DNA of 64,000 nt from Bacillus spongiae (GCF_037120725.1 NZ_JBBAXC010000005.1:186001-250000); one strand, 5' to 3'; positions 37,874 to 47,662 are shown, counted from the stretch's first letter. Numbers and translations: made by a program. The notes: generated by a model not told the origin, from the letters alone.

Positions 37874-38641
37874 ATGCACTTAAAATCCGGTTCGATTAAT
37901 CAATTTAAACAGTTCTCTCAATTTTCCAGCTTAACGTTGTTCAACCACCATATAGAAATGTGGCTAGCTCACCATCACAAACTATTTTCTAAAGGTGAAT
38001 TAGTTGCTTTAAAGCGACTAGTCCGCTTTTCCGCTAAAGTACCAGGTGTTTCAAATGCAAAAATAGCTACAGTATTAAAAGCCATTCATGACGAATATAA
38101 CGGAAATGGAATATCTCGCTCTACTTTTAAACGAATGATAACTAAAGCTATTCAGGTTGGAATCATCACTGTACACGAAACAGAAAGAAAAAATGGGTCA
38201 CAGTCAAGCAACCTATACGTTTTCAATTGTTTTCCTAAAAGTGAACTACCCAAAACAAAAAAATTGAACCACCAATATAAAACTAACAACCTTTCTAAAA
38301 CTAAATTAAAAAAAGAAAATAAACGTAATACAACAGAGCTTGACTATACATACACAAATGAACAAGTTCCCCTCCCCTTCCTCAATCTCGTCAAGTACTT
38401 TTTTTCAGAAGCTAAAATGATCGAAGAGTTTTGGCGTATGACAAAAATAGCTGCATACCGTAATAATCGAGAAAAGGAAATGGACAAATTGCTCCCTATA
38501 GCGATCCATTCATTTAAACAAATGATTCGAAAGTTGAAATCGAATCGTAAAATTAGAAACCCAATCGCTTATTATTATCGAATAGTTGAAAAGAAGCTTG
38601 AAATTTTGTATTTTGAGGAGCTATATGAACTAGGGTTTTAG
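37874..38641 (+). CDS. Helix-turn-helix protein resembling a replication initiator or DnaD-like factor
   Basis: A 255-residue basic protein. Residues about 35-115 look like a winged helix (KGELVALKRLVRFSAKVPGV, NAKIATVLKAIHDEY, ISRSTFKRMITKAIQVGIIT), as in plasmid RepA-N and phage DnaD-type proteins. A Lys/Asn-rich linker follows. The C-terminal part has KIRNPIAYYYRIVEKKLEIL, reminiscent of the NPxAYFxxxL segment of primosome-type proteins. AAAGGTGG lies nine bases before the ATG. Directly downstream is the 21-bp phased CAAGT array, which could be its binding target; that link is inference. Confidence 0.7.
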   Translation: MHLKSGSINQFKQFSQFSSLTLFNHHIEMWLAHHHKLFSKGELVALKRLVRFSAKVPGVSNAKIATVLKAIHDEYNGNGISRSTFKRMITKAIQVGIITVHETERKNGSQSSNLYVFNCFPKSELPKTKKLNHQYKTNNLSKTKLKKENKRNTTELDYTYTNEQVPLPFLNLVKYFFSEAKMIEEFWRMTKIAAYRNNREKEMDKLLPIAIHSFKQMIRKLKSNRKIRNPIAYYYRIVEKKLEILYFEELYELGF

Positions 38642-38662
38642 CTTCGAAGCCCTTTGCTTTCG

Positions 38663-39210
38663 CAAGTGAACTACTCTTTTTTTGCACCATTTATGCTAAA
38701 ACTGGACTTCTCTGCAAGTACTTATGCGACTTCTGCAAGTAAAATGAGCTTTTCTGCAAGTATTCTCTCACATTTCACAAGTAAATTGCTTTTTTCTGCA
38801 AGTATTCTCCTTTCGCAAGTAAATCGCTCTTTTTTGCACCACATATGCTTTTTTTGCAAGTAAAATAGACTATTCTTCAAGTAAAATGGGCTTTTCCGCA
38901 AGTACTTATGCGACTTCTGCAAGTAAAATGAGCTTTTCTGCAAGTATTCTCTCACATTTCACAAGTAAATTGCTTTTTTCTGCAAGTATTCTCCTTTCGC
39001 AAGTAAATCGCTCTTTTTTGCACCACTTATGCTATTTTTGCAAGTAAAATAGACTATTCTTCAAGTAAAATGGGCTTTTCTGCAAGTAAAATGAGCTTTT
39101 CTGCAAGTATTCTCTCACATTTCACAAGTAAATTGCTTTTTTCTGCAAGTATTCTGCTTTCGCAAGTAAATCGCTCTTTTTTTGCACCACTTATGCTATT
39201 TTTTTCAAGT
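38663..39210 (-). repeat. 21-bp phased ACTTG array with 184-bp higher-order repeat
   Basis: On the plus strand CAAGT occurs 23 times and CACCA four times at the same phase. Spacing is mostly exactly 21 bp (range 20-22), with a 17-bp step once per block and one 30-bp gap near the left edge. Blocks repeat with period 184 bp (38714 to 38898), then 163 bp (38919 to 39082), that is, one 21-bp unit lost. Units read like GCAAGTAAAATGAGCTTTTC. Frames through the array on both strands are open only because 21 is a multiple of three. Confidence 0.9.
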
Positions 39211-39361
39211 AAAAAAGGCTTTTCTTCGTAATTTCTATTTTGCTAAAAGTGTCCTAGGTAACCCAACTCTACCTCCATGATCAATGTCTACTAAAAGCAG
39301 TCTTCAGAATGTTATGGTAAAATATAAATCATCAAACATAGAATAGTAGGAAGTGACTTGA

Positions 39362-40063
39362 ATGAAGCGCATGCTTGCAATTAGTGATATACACGGAGAT
39401 TTAGAAAAGTTCGAGAAGTTATTAAAACTTGTGGATTATAACAAAGAACAAGATCAACTATTATTATTAGGAGATTATGTCGATCGAGGGCCACAATCTC
39501 GGGCAGTACTCGATAAAGTAATTGAACTAAAAGCGGATGGTGCCATCGCCTTATTAGGCAATCATGAAAAGATGATGATTGAGGCATTCCAAACAGATCC
39601 GATGTCCTTGAAAAGATGGTTTTATAATGGTGGTATTAAAACACTCCAAAATTATGGCTACTCCATCGAAAAAGATGATGCGAAGTATTGGTATACGACG
39701 GAAGAATTTCCTGATCCAATTGAAATGAATGATGATATTCAGAAGCATATTGAGTTTCTAAAAGAGCTTCCTTATTTTTATGAAACGGACGAACACATTT
39801 TTGTTCATGCTGGAGTCCATCCGGAAACACCTCTTCATTCAACAGATCCTTATACACTCGTATGGATTCGAGAAGAATTCCATAATGGGTACACAGGTGA
39901 TAAAACCGTCATTTTCGGACATACGCCTGTTAATTACTTACACGAAAGTCCGAATGTCTATTTTGGAAAAAATAAAATTATTGGGATCGACGGAGGCTGT
40001 GCATACGGAGGAAGACTAAATTGTTTAGAAGTTCCAAGCTTAAAAGTCTATCACATTGAATAG
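39362..40063 (+). CDS. PPP-family metallophosphatase
   Basis: A 233-residue phosphatase of the PPP (PrpE/ApaH-like) group. All metal and phosphate motifs are present: SDIHGD, LGDYVDRGP, LLGNHEKMM, FVHAGVHP and FGHTPVNY. It may be a Ser/Thr protein phosphatase or a bis(5'-nucleosyl)-tetraphosphatase; the two cannot be told apart here. The start is an ATG with AGGA ten bases upstream. It is monocistronic, between the phased repeat array and a strong terminator, and cytosolic. Confidence 0.9.
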   Translation: MKRMLAISDIHGDLEKFEKLLKLVDYNKEQDQLLLLGDYVDRGPQSRAVLDKVIELKADGAIALLGNHEKMMIEAFQTDPMSLKRWFYNGGIKTLQNYGYSIEKDDAKYWYTTEEFPDPIEMNDDIQKHIEFLKELPYFYETDEHIFVHAGVHPETPLHSTDPYTLVWIREEFHNGYTGDKTVIFGHTPVNYLHESPNVYFGKNKIIGIDGGCAYGGRLNCLEVPSLKVYHIE

Positions 40064-40092
40064 CATTTGTGATTGAGTGTTTAAAGTGAAAA

Positions 40093-40124
40093 AGGAACTC
40101 CATTCATCTGGAGTTCCTCTTTTC
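40093..40124. terminator. Bidirectional Rho-independent terminator
   Basis: AGGAACTCCA (40093-40102) pairs with TGGAGTTCCT (40109-40118), T-rich on the right and A-rich on the left. It serves the convergent phosphatase and VOC genes. Confidence 0.9.
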
Positions 40125-40134
40125 TATAAAATCC

Positions 40135-40500
40135 TTACTTTTTATTTTCAATGAGTCCAAACCCTACTCCTGTAGGGTCGACCAAATAGGCAAGGTAAAA
40201 CTCTTCGAATTCCATTTTCTCCCTAACGATCATCGCACCGTTTTCTTTTGCATTACTAATCACATCGTCAATTGAATCTACTTCAATTTGAATCCGAGTA
40301 CCGTGTGGATAATCATGAGGACCCTTCCCAATTCCTCCATTGATTCCACCCTTTTCTTCTTCACCGGTTGAAATAGCCCAATAATCCCATCGAGGTTCAG
40401 CTACTTTCCACCCAAAAACGTTTTGATAAAATTCAGCGGCTTTTTCAGGTTCTTGACTGCTTAACTCAAATCCAACTACTTTTCCCATTTGTTGCTTCAT
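40135..40500 (-). CDS. VOC-superfamily (glyoxalase-like) protein
   Basis: A 121-residue single VOC domain. The first half has VVGFELSSQEPEKAAEFYQN and VFGWKVAEP; the second has GTRIQIEVDSIDDVISNAKE and FYLAYLVDPTGVGFGLIE. The LVDPTGxxFGLIE end is typical of bacterial glyoxalase/bleomycin-resistance-like proteins of unknown substrate. GGGGGAG lies six bases before the ATG. Cytosolic and monocistronic. Confidence 0.88.
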   Translation of the reverse strand: MKQQMGKVVGFELSSQEPEKAAEFYQNVFGWKVAEPRWDYWAISTGEEEKGGINGGIGKGPHDYPHGTRIQIEVDSIDDVISNAKENGAMIVREKMEFEEFYLAYLVDPTGVGFGLIENKK

Positions 40501-40803
40501 ACATAACTCCCCCTTTCATTTAAATCGAATTATTTAATGAAGGTCATTGATGTATTTTACTAACTTTAGTCTAGCATATGTTTCTGTAAAATAGGTATTG
40601 TTTGGCAATTTTTGGCTTCTCTTTGCTGAAAAGGTTTTAATACTTGAATGATGATAACTCCTTTTATGTAATAAAACTGAAGATATGGGGTTGTTTTAGG
40701 AAAAACGTCTGCTATATAAAATCTTCATATTTTTATTCATTACAATCTCCTATAATATTTTGACACTTAAATAATTGGCCACAGTAGAAAAAAATCCTTA
40801 TTC
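40501..40803. other. Intergenic region, no gene recognised
   Basis: AT-rich. It holds the VOC gene promoter region and the 3' side of the next minus-strand gene. No structure or frame supported. Confidence 0.35.
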
Positions 40804-41169
40804 TTAATGAGGTGTAGCATTGGGGAGAAGATAAAAAACCATAAAAAGGCTTAAGCAAAATAATAGCGTAATAGCTGTATAAAATACCTTCCTCCATTTT
40901 TGTCCCATAAAGTATATATTTACTAGAAAAAAATAAATAACACCACTACCAGCTACAAATGACATATATTTCATAATTTGATATGTTTCTAACATTTTTT
41001 TATCATTGAAATAGAAGTTCATATTTTCTAGAGTAATAGGATTAGTAAAAATCCATAAAACAAGTGAAATAACAGTAAAAAATCCATATGTATTTAACAC
41101 TCTTCTTAATGTCATTTCCTTTTTTGTTACGATGGTAACGCTTGAAGAAATTTGTGGTTGTACTTGCAA
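40804..41169 (-). CDS. Three-helix membrane protein, unknown
   Basis: About 121 residues from a TTG with a near-perfect GAGGAGGTGA site five bases upstream; a GTG eight codons earlier is also in frame but lacks a site. A polar N-terminal stretch (QVQPQISSSVTIVTKKEMT) is followed by three membrane segments: YGFFTVISLVLWIFT, YMSFVAGSGVIYFFLVNIYF and AITLLFCLSLFMVFYLL. No family recognised. Monocistronic. Confidence 0.65.
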   Translation of the reverse strand: MQVQPQISSSVTIVTKKEMTLRRVLNTYGFFTVISLVLWIFTNPITLENMNFYFNDKKMLETYQIMKYMSFVAGSGVIYFFLVNIYFMGQKWRKVFYTAITLLFCLSLFMVFYLLPNATPH

Positions 41170-41384
41170 ACTACTCACCTCCTCTTTTTTCACTATCTAC
41201 ACTATCTATACGAATAAACACTACAAAAGTTTCTTAATAATTTGAAATGAACCCATTTATTTGAATAGATTTTCAACTATATTTCACTTCCATTAAATTC
41301 CTCTCTGATTTTAATATTTTCAACTTCTAACGGTTTTGATAGTTTTCATATCCCACCACAACATCAACCTTTTTACCCTAGTAT

Positions 41385-41436
41385 AGAAAAAAGCTTGCAG
41401 CTAAAGTCTAATCTTTTAGACTTTGTCTACAAGCTA
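41385..41436 (-). terminator. Rho-independent terminator
   Basis: AGCTTG / CAAGCT outer and AGTCTAA / TTAGACT inner stems. On the minus strand TTTTTTC follows. It ends the GH3 gene. Confidence 0.85.
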
Positions 41437-41516
41437 AGTAGTAGCTACATGAAGTAACCACTACTTTCGGTGAATGATTCATTTTTCCATTTATTTTAAT
41501 CAATTGTTTCTAACAT

Positions 41517-43394
41517 CTATGGGTACGTTAAGCCGAATCCATATGGAAAGAGTGGATCATAATTTTCATCACCGATATTCATTGGCAATTGTTCTTCTGA
41601 ACGAGGCCAACTTATTGGTAATGTTCCAGTAAAATTATAATCTCCAAAAAGTACATCTGCCACTCCGTCCCCCTCTGTACCTGGTAACCACGCCTGAATC
41701 AATGCATTCCAATCTGATAATTGATCTGTCATGACTAATGGTCTACCAGATACAGAAATCACAACAATTGGTACACCAGACCTTTTGATTTGGTTTAAAG
41801 TTGTGATATCTGTACGATCAAGTCCCAAACCATTTGGTCGATCTCCTTGCCCTTCAGCATATGGCTTTTCACCTACGACGACAATCGCCACATCATAGCT
41901 TGAATTTATTCCTACTCCTCTTTCATTAAAGGTTACTTCTGTATTTTCTGAAGCGACATTTTTGATTCCTTCTAAGATCGTTGTTCCAGGAGTAATATCT
42001 CCACTACTCCCTTGCCAGCTAATAGTCCAACCTCCGGATTGGTTACCAATGTTATTCGCATTTTTTCCCGCAACAAATATTTTGTTTAAGTCTTTAGATA
42101 ATGGGAGAATTTCCTTCTCATTTTTTAATAATACAAGTGACTGTCGAACAGCATCACGAGCTATATCTCGATGTTCCTCTGAACCAATCGTTGGAGTATA
42201 CGTTCGATCAGTATAAGGGTCTTCAAACAGTCCTAGTTCAAACTTTTTCGTTAATATACGAGATACAGCATCGTCAATTCGAGACATCGAGATATTTCCC
42301 TCATTAACTTCATTTCGTAGGGTAGAAATAAAGGTTATATAGTCCTCAGGAACCATCACCATATCGATTCCAGCGTTAATGGAATCTCGAACATCACTTG
42401 CATAGTCTCCTGGAAGTTGATCAATCGCTGCCCAATCAGATACGACAAAACCAGAAAATCCAAGTTCTTGCTTTAGTACATCTGTGATTAAATAATCATG
42501 ACCATGAAGCTTTTCACCGTTCCAACTACTATAAGAAATCATGACGGACCCTACTCCCTTTTCAATCGCATCAATAAATGGAGCAATGTGAATATCTCTC
42601 AGTTCTTGCTCAGAAAGCTGAGTATCTCCCTGATCATCACCTCCGATAGTTCCACCATCTCCAACCCAATGTTTCGCTGTAGCTAGAATTGAGGAAGAAT
42701 CAGTTAAATTTGTGCCTTGCAGACCTTCAATGATAGTAGAATATGAACTTGCTATTTCTGGATTTTCACCATAACTCTCATAAGTTCTTCCCCATCTTTC
42801 ATCACGTGCCACACATAAACATGGAGCAAACGTCCAATTAATGCCAGTTCCGGCAACTTCTTTCGCTGTTGCTTCTCCTATTCGCTTCATTAATTCAGGA
42901 TTTCGTGCAGCACCTAGCCCGATATTGTGAGGAAAAATCGTCGAACCGTATACGTTATTATTGCCGTGTACAGCATCAATTCCGTAAATTAAGGGGATTT
43001 CTAGTGGGGTTGTTAATGAAATCGACTGATACCGATCATACATATTCGCCCAAGACTCAGGGGTATTAGGCGCAGGAGATGACCCTCCACCGCTTAATAA
43101 AGATCCTAAATAATACTTTGCTATATCTTCTTCTGACCTCAAGAAATTTCGATCTACTTGTGTCATTTGTCCAATTTTTTCTTCAAGGGTCATTTTAGAA
43201 AGTAAATCAGACACTCTTTCCGGAACCGATGCATTCGGATCTTTATAAATTTGATTCCCTTCGGCTCTAAGATCTGTATCAATATCTTCAGCATTCGTCC
43301 CTGTTAACTTAACCAAACAAATTACACCACCCACAATAATAATACTTAATAGAGTAAGCACCCAACGTCCTTTAAAATGTACATTTTTGTTCAA
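41517..43394 (-). CDS. Glycoside hydrolase family 3 beta-glycosidase, membrane-anchored
   Basis: A 625-residue exported enzyme. Residues 10-29 are a signal anchor. The GH3 N-terminal TIM barrel starts near 55 (LLSKMTLEEKIGQMTQV); the sugar-binding GIDAVHG, NWTFAPCL and AKHWVGDGG segments lead to the nucleophile Asp320 in FVVSDWAAID. The C-terminal GH3 sandwich (from about 405) contains VLLKNEKEILPL and the VVVGEKPYAEGQGDR loop that supplies the acid/base. The pattern is that of cereal-type exo-beta-glucanases. The start is a TTG behind AGGAGGAG. The polysaccharide substrate is not determined. Confidence 0.92.
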   Translation of the reverse strand: MNKNVHFKGRWVLTLLSIIIVGGVICLVKLTGTNAEDIDTDLRAEGNQIYKDPNASVPERVSDLLSKMTLEEKIGQMTQVDRNFLRSEEDIAKYYLGSLLSGGGSSPAPNTPESWANMYDRYQSISLTTPLEIPLIYGIDAVHGNNNVYGSTIFPHNIGLGAARNPELMKRIGEATAKEVAGTGINWTFAPCLCVARDERWGRTYESYGENPEIASSYSTIIEGLQGTNLTDSSSILATAKHWVGDGGTIGGDDQGDTQLSEQELRDIHIAPFIDAIEKGVGSVMISYSSWNGEKLHGHDYLITDVLKQELGFSGFVVSDWAAIDQLPGDYASDVRDSINAGIDMVMVPEDYITFISTLRNEVNEGNISMSRIDDAVSRILTKKFELGLFEDPYTDRTYTPTIGSEEHRDIARDAVRQSLVLLKNEKEILPLSKDLNKIFVAGKNANNIGNQSGGWTISWQGSSGDITPGTTILEGIKNVASENTEVTFNERGVGINSSYDVAIVVVGEKPYAEGQGDRPNGLGLDRTDITTLNQIKRSGVPIVVISVSGRPLVMTDQLSDWNALIQAWLPGTEGDGVADVLFGDYNFTGTLPISWPRSEEQLPMNIGDENYDPLFPYGFGLTYP

Positions 43395-43747
43395 AACACT
43401 ACTCTCCTCCTTTTATTAATTAACGTTGCACCAACATTCTCTCTTGAGGTCAACAACTATCTTTGGGAGTAGTATTCGATAAAATTTCAAATTTTTCCTT
43501 TTTTTTGTTTTGTTTTTTTGAAAATATAGATTAAATAACAAAAATACTATGTCCTAAAAAAGAATAAAGTCCTTATTCTTCACCTTACATTTTCGGAAAA
43601 AGGAAGGATCGTTTTAGTACCCAAAGAGGAGTATCCTTTTTATGCTTAATCATCTATTCAAGTACTATTTATAAATGAATTTTTCTTTATTACAAAGTTT
43701 AGCTATCTTTCTATCTACATCTATGGTATAGAAGGATAAAAAAGACT

Positions 43748-43927
43748 TTGCTTCAATCTTTCCTATTTTCCTTAACGTTTTTTGTATTGTTTATATTCCT
43801 ACTTGGATTCCCAAAAGAACATCAAGGCTGGCTTGATATTGTAGGAGTATCAGGGCTTAGTTTCGTTTTCATGTACTTAATCAATTTTATTTCTCTTAAA
43901 CAATCCTATAAAAAAAATAAAGAATAG
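43748..43927 (+). CDS. Small two-helix membrane protein (59 aa)
   Basis: A 59-residue frame from a TTG with AGAAGGA eleven bases upstream. Two hydrophobic segments, QSFLFSLTFFVLFIFLLGF and IVGVSGLSFVFMYLINFI, are separated by PKEHQGWLD. A basic tail follows (LKQSYKKNKE). The layout is that of a helical hairpin with its ends in the cytosol. Unknown family. The protein-like pattern and Trp-containing turn support it as real. Confidence 0.55.
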   Translation: MLQSFLFSLTFFVLFIFLLGFPKEHQGWLDIVGVSGLSFVFMYLINFISLKQSYKKNKE

Positions 43928-44055
43928 GACTTGGAAATATTTTTTAGGCATAATCATTACAAACAAAGAGGAGAACTGGCAAATCAGTATTGGAACCATA
44001 CAGTTTTAAAGATATTTTGTACTTGTCCAATATCGTGCGACTCAATCTCCATATC

Positions 44056-44109
44056 TAATAAAGGAGCTCTGCTAAGTGAATATGGGTAAGTATTCACTAG
44101 CGGAACTCC
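44056..44109 (-). terminator. Long hairpin, probable terminator of the ABC operon
   Basis: GGAG..GTGAATA / TATTCAC..CTCC imperfect stem (44063-44109). The T run on the minus strand is weak (TTTATTA). It lies 15 bp past the stop of the second ABC gene. Confidence 0.6.
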
Positions 44110-44123
44110 ATTCATTTTTTTCT

Positions 44124-45917
44124 CTACTGATCAGCGGTTACGTAACCCATTAATTGATTCAATTCTGTTGATTGATTAATCACATCAGCTAGTTTTCCTT
44201 GTGCTTCAACATAGCCATTCTTCATTACGAGTACATTGTCCGCCTGCTTTAACGCAAATTGACTATTTGAAACGATAATCGCTGTTGGGTTATTGTTGGA
44301 AAAAAGCCTCTCCCAAATAGCCGTTTCTGTCTTTACGTCTAGAGCACTTGAAACATCATCTAAAACAAGTAAATCGGATTTTCTTGCAAACATTCGAGCT
44401 AATGCTACTCTCTGCAATTGGCCACCGGATAACTTTACTCCTTTAGGTCCTACTACCGTGTCTACCCCATTCTCCATTTGCATTAGATCCTGTTCAAGAA
44501 CAGCAGATTCAATCGCTTCTTCTAATTGAAGTTGGTCATCTGGAATCCCCAGTGCGATATTATTTCGAATCGTATCACTAAATAAATTTGGTTGCTGCGA
44601 AGTGTATGCTACTTGAGGTGGAATAAAAAACAATTCTGGTTGCTTCACTAATTGATTATTCCAATAGACATGCCCCTTATTTTTTGGTAGCAGTCCAAGC
44701 ATTGTCCTTACTAATGTTGTTTTCCCAGAGCCTGTACGACCACATATAACAGTTACTTCACCTGCTTTTATCGTGAAGTTTATGTTATGAATTCCATTTT
44801 TTGATTCAGCATACTGGTAGGAGAGGTTTGCGACCTTCAACGATTCTAGCCCTTCTCTTGCTTCAGTCAACGTTTCCACCTGCACAGGTTTTGTAGGAGA
44901 GCTTTCCGACAATGAAATCGTTTTATGCTCAACAAGCTTCTTTTTCTGTTTATCCAATAATTGCTTAGATAAGCGTTTGAATGCAACTTTTGTTTGTTTA
45001 TAATAAAGCAAGAAATTCCCGGTAGATTCTATGCTTTCTGCGACAAACCCTAAATAGTAAACAAATAAAGCGAAGTCCCCAAAACTAAATTCACCGTTTA
45101 CAATCGCTCTTCCCGATAGGAGTAATATTAAGCCTGTTCCAAGAGTGACCGCATTGTTATTAATTGAATTTAATAGTTGAAATAAAAAGGAATCCTTCAC
45201 CGTATAAGAATGCCTCTCCCGATTCAGCTGATCCAATCTTTTCAAAACATTTTTTGTACTTCCCGACACTTTTATCGTTAAGATCGAGTCAAATATTTCT
45301 CCAATATATCCGTTAACATTCGCTGAAGCCTGTCTTGATTGGTCTCGATACTTTTCGACTTTCCTTCCGGTCACTTGGGCTAAAATAATAATTCCAATTA
45401 AAGGCATAATCGAAAATAAAGTAATCTTTACGTTAATCGAAAGCATAATGACTAATGCAACAATGGCAAAAAGAATTTGACCGATCATCCATGATAACCA
45501 GCTTATCGTTGTTTTTACTTGTTCGACATCATCCCGAAAGGTATTAATTGTCTCACCTGCTGTCGTTACTCGTGCCTTTGCTCTTGCATTCTTCATAATG
45601 GAATTGATTAAATTACGTCTAAGAAGGAGAGTAATTGAGAAATCATGCCGAGTGCTTACGATAAAGCCAAACCGAATAATCAACACCCTTATTAGTGTCG
45701 ACACCAATAGTAAAATAACCAATAGACTGATACCAATATTGGTCGAAGACTGTCCCCCAATAATGTCAAAGAACGATTTAATAATCAGTCCATCAATTAA
45801 AGGCATGATTCCCGCTAATGCTGAAAGGATAATAGAAAGACTATAAAGTCCTCGCTTATACGTGATTAATTTCCACATATAAAAAGCCGTTTTCGCTTGA
45901 TGACGATTTTCTATCAT
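44124..45917 (-). CDS. ABC exporter half, degenerate-site subunit
   Basis: A 597-residue fused membrane/ATPase protein. Six transmembrane segments fill residues about 20-310; the nucleotide-binding domain starts near 358. Walker A is GRTGSGKTT (393-401), the signature LSGGQ (496-500) is intact, and Walker B is LLVLD. However, the catalytic Glu is replaced by Asp521 (LDDVSSALD) and the H-loop His by Asn551 (VSNSQFAL). It is the second gene of an operon, overlapping its partner by 4 bp. Together they form a heterodimeric exporter like BmrCD or TM287/288. The substrate is unknown. Confidence 0.92.
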   Translation of the reverse strand: MIENRHQAKTAFYMWKLITYKRGLYSLSIILSALAGIMPLIDGLIIKSFFDIIGGQSSTNIGISLLVILLLVSTLIRVLIIRFGFIVSTRHDFSITLLLRRNLINSIMKNARAKARVTTAGETINTFRDDVEQVKTTISWLSWMIGQILFAIVALVIMLSINVKITLFSIMPLIGIIILAQVTGRKVEKYRDQSRQASANVNGYIGEIFDSILTIKVSGSTKNVLKRLDQLNRERHSYTVKDSFLFQLLNSINNNAVTLGTGLILLLSGRAIVNGEFSFGDFALFVYYLGFVAESIESTGNFLLYYKQTKVAFKRLSKQLLDKQKKKLVEHKTISLSESSPTKPVQVETLTEAREGLESLKVANLSYQYAESKNGIHNINFTIKAGEVTVICGRTGSGKTTLVRTMLGLLPKNKGHVYWNNQLVKQPELFFIPPQVAYTSQQPNLFSDTIRNNIALGIPDDQLQLEEAIESAVLEQDLMQMENGVDTVVGPKGVKLSGGQLQRVALARMFARKSDLLVLDDVSSALDVKTETAIWERLFSNNNPTAIIVSNSQFALKQADNVLVMKNGYVEAQGKLADVINQSTELNQLMGYVTADQ

Positions 45918-47662
45918 TGAATCAACGCCTCCTCAATCCCTTGTTTTACTAAATGATTAAAATGAGACGAGTGATTCGTTAATAGTTCCCCTTTTTCGCC
46001 TGCTTCTAAAACCTTCCCCTTCTCTAATATGAGAAGGTCATCTGCTCGGTCGAGTGTCCTTAATCGATGGGCAATGATAATACTTGTCCTATTTTCTAGT
46101 AATTTATTTAATGCCCTTTCGATATAGTGCTCTGTGACAGGATCGATTTTTGACGTTGCTTCATCCAGAATAATAAGCCCAGGATTTTTTATAAACACTC
46201 TAATGAACGCTAGTAATTGTTCTTCTCCAGCGGATAAGGTACCGCCATTTGCCTGAATGAATGTATCTAGTCCGTTAGAGAATCCTTCGTACCACTCAAC
46301 TAACTGTAATTTCTGGATAATCTCCATAATTTTTTCATCGTTAATTTCATGATTAAATACGGTTATATTCTCTCGTAATGTAGCCGTAAAAAGCTGAACA
46401 TTTTGTGTAATATACGCTAGATGATGATTCAATTCCTTGAAGGAAAGGTCAGTAATGTTGTGTTGATCAAGATAAATCTGCCCGTGATCATTATCATACA
46501 TTCTGACGACAAGACGAGCCAACGTCGTTTTCCCACTTCCCGTCCGTCCTAGTACGCCTAGCGTTCTTCCCTGCTTTAAATGAAAGGAAAGGTCCTTTAA
46601 AACAAGTGAATCCTTTTCATATCCAAAGTTTACGTGCTTAAATTCCACTTCAATTGCATTTGATAATACGTTTTCTTTTATTCCATTTACTTGTGAGGAT
46701 TTAGTATCAAATAATTCTTTTATTCTCACAATACTAGCCGTTGACAGTTGTAAATCTTGTAGATTGACTTTAATTAGTTCAATCGGTCTTCTTAGTAATT
46801 CAGTATAATGAAAGATTAAATAAACGGTTCCAACCGTGATGATACCGTTACTCCATAAATATCCTGACACACTAAATGCGATTACATTGCCTGTTACAAA
46901 TATAATTAATGTTGCTGTCCACATACTGGCCCATGTCAGCTCAGCCTTACGTATAATCGGATAAATTTTTCTTCCCATCTTATAAAACAGCTTCATCATA
47001 TAATCTTTTGCGTTGTTTGAAGCGATATCTTCTGTACTCGAAATTTGCTCTCCAATTAATCCATAAAATGCTGCATTTGCTTCACTAGCCTTTACCCAGT
47101 GATCCTGTGTTTTCCTTTTCACATAAGTTAACAGATAGATGGCAAAAACAGAAAATAACGAAAGGCATAAGGCAATTCTCCAGTCTTCATTCAACAAAAA
47201 CAACAGAACGCCTATTAATAAGAGAACATTATTGATAATAGTTAAAAATACATTTGAAAACAAATCAAATAGACCAGAAACGTCACCGTCTACTCTTTCT
47301 ATTAGTTCACCTTGCTGATATTTCTTATGAAACGTCATGTCTAAATCCATACAATGATCTGTTAAATCCATTCGAATATCATTGGTCGCTTTCCATGCAA
47401 GGTTCTCACCAATGTATGTAGCCATTAAGCTAAACAACTGCTGTAAAATAGCTATACCTATAAAAGCAGTTGCAATCATCAATAAATTTTCAGGTAACGT
47501 CCCACCATTAGCAGTATCGATGTAATAGCGTACAATTTGCGGGTTAATTAATTGTAGCCCCACATTGGCTAATAGAAAAAATGCCAGTAACAAGACGTTT
47601 AATTTTCGATACTTCAAATACCGATATAGTAATTTCCCATACTCTACGATTTCTTTTTTCAT
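45914..47662 (-). CDS. ABC exporter half, canonical catalytic subunit
   Basis: A 582-residue fused membrane/ATPase protein with six transmembrane segments in residues about 20-290. Walker A is GRTGSGKTT (372-380). Walker B LIILD is followed by the catalytic Glu501, and the H-loop His532 (IIAHRL) is present. The signature is altered to LSAGE (476-480). In the dimer its ATP site is completed by the intact LSGGQ of its partner, making the single consensus site. It is the first gene of the operon. Function by family is drug, lipid or peptide export. Confidence 0.92.
   Translation of the reverse strand: MKKEIVEYGKLLYRYLKYRKLNVLLLAFFLLANVGLQLINPQIVRYYIDTANGGTLPENLLMIATAFIGIAILQQLFSLMATYIGENLAWKATNDIRMDLTDHCMDLDMTFHKKYQQGELIERVDGDVSGLFDLFSNVFLTIINNVLLLIGVLLFLLNEDWRIALCLSLFSVFAIYLLTYVKRKTQDHWVKASEANAAFYGLIGEQISSTEDIASNNAKDYMMKLFYKMGRKIYPIIRKAELTWASMWTATLIIFVTGNVIAFSVSGYLWSNGIITVGTVYLIFHYTELLRRPIELIKVNLQDLQLSTASIVRIKELFDTKSSQVNGIKENVLSNAIEVEFKHVNFGYEKDSLVLKDLSFHLKQGRTLGVLGRTGSGKTTLARLVVRMYDNDHGQIYLDQHNITDLSFKELNHHLAYITQNVQLFTATLRENITVFNHEINDEKIMEIIQKLQLVEWYEGFSNGLDTFIQANGGTLSAGEEQLLAFIRVFIKNPGLIILDEATSKIDPVTEHYIERALNKLLENRTSIIIAHRLRTLDRADDLLILEKGKVLEAGEKGELLTNHSSHFNHLVKQGIEEALIQ

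Noticed and set aside
38654-38955. Open frames of 69-77 codons on both strands through the repeat array
   Set aside because: They are open because the 21-bp period keeps frame; composition is low-complexity and there is no ribosome binding site.
38663-39210. CRISPR array
   Set aside because: Repeats and spacers are not separable: the unit is 21 bp, anchors are 5 bp, blocks are duplicated in higher order, and no cas gene is present.
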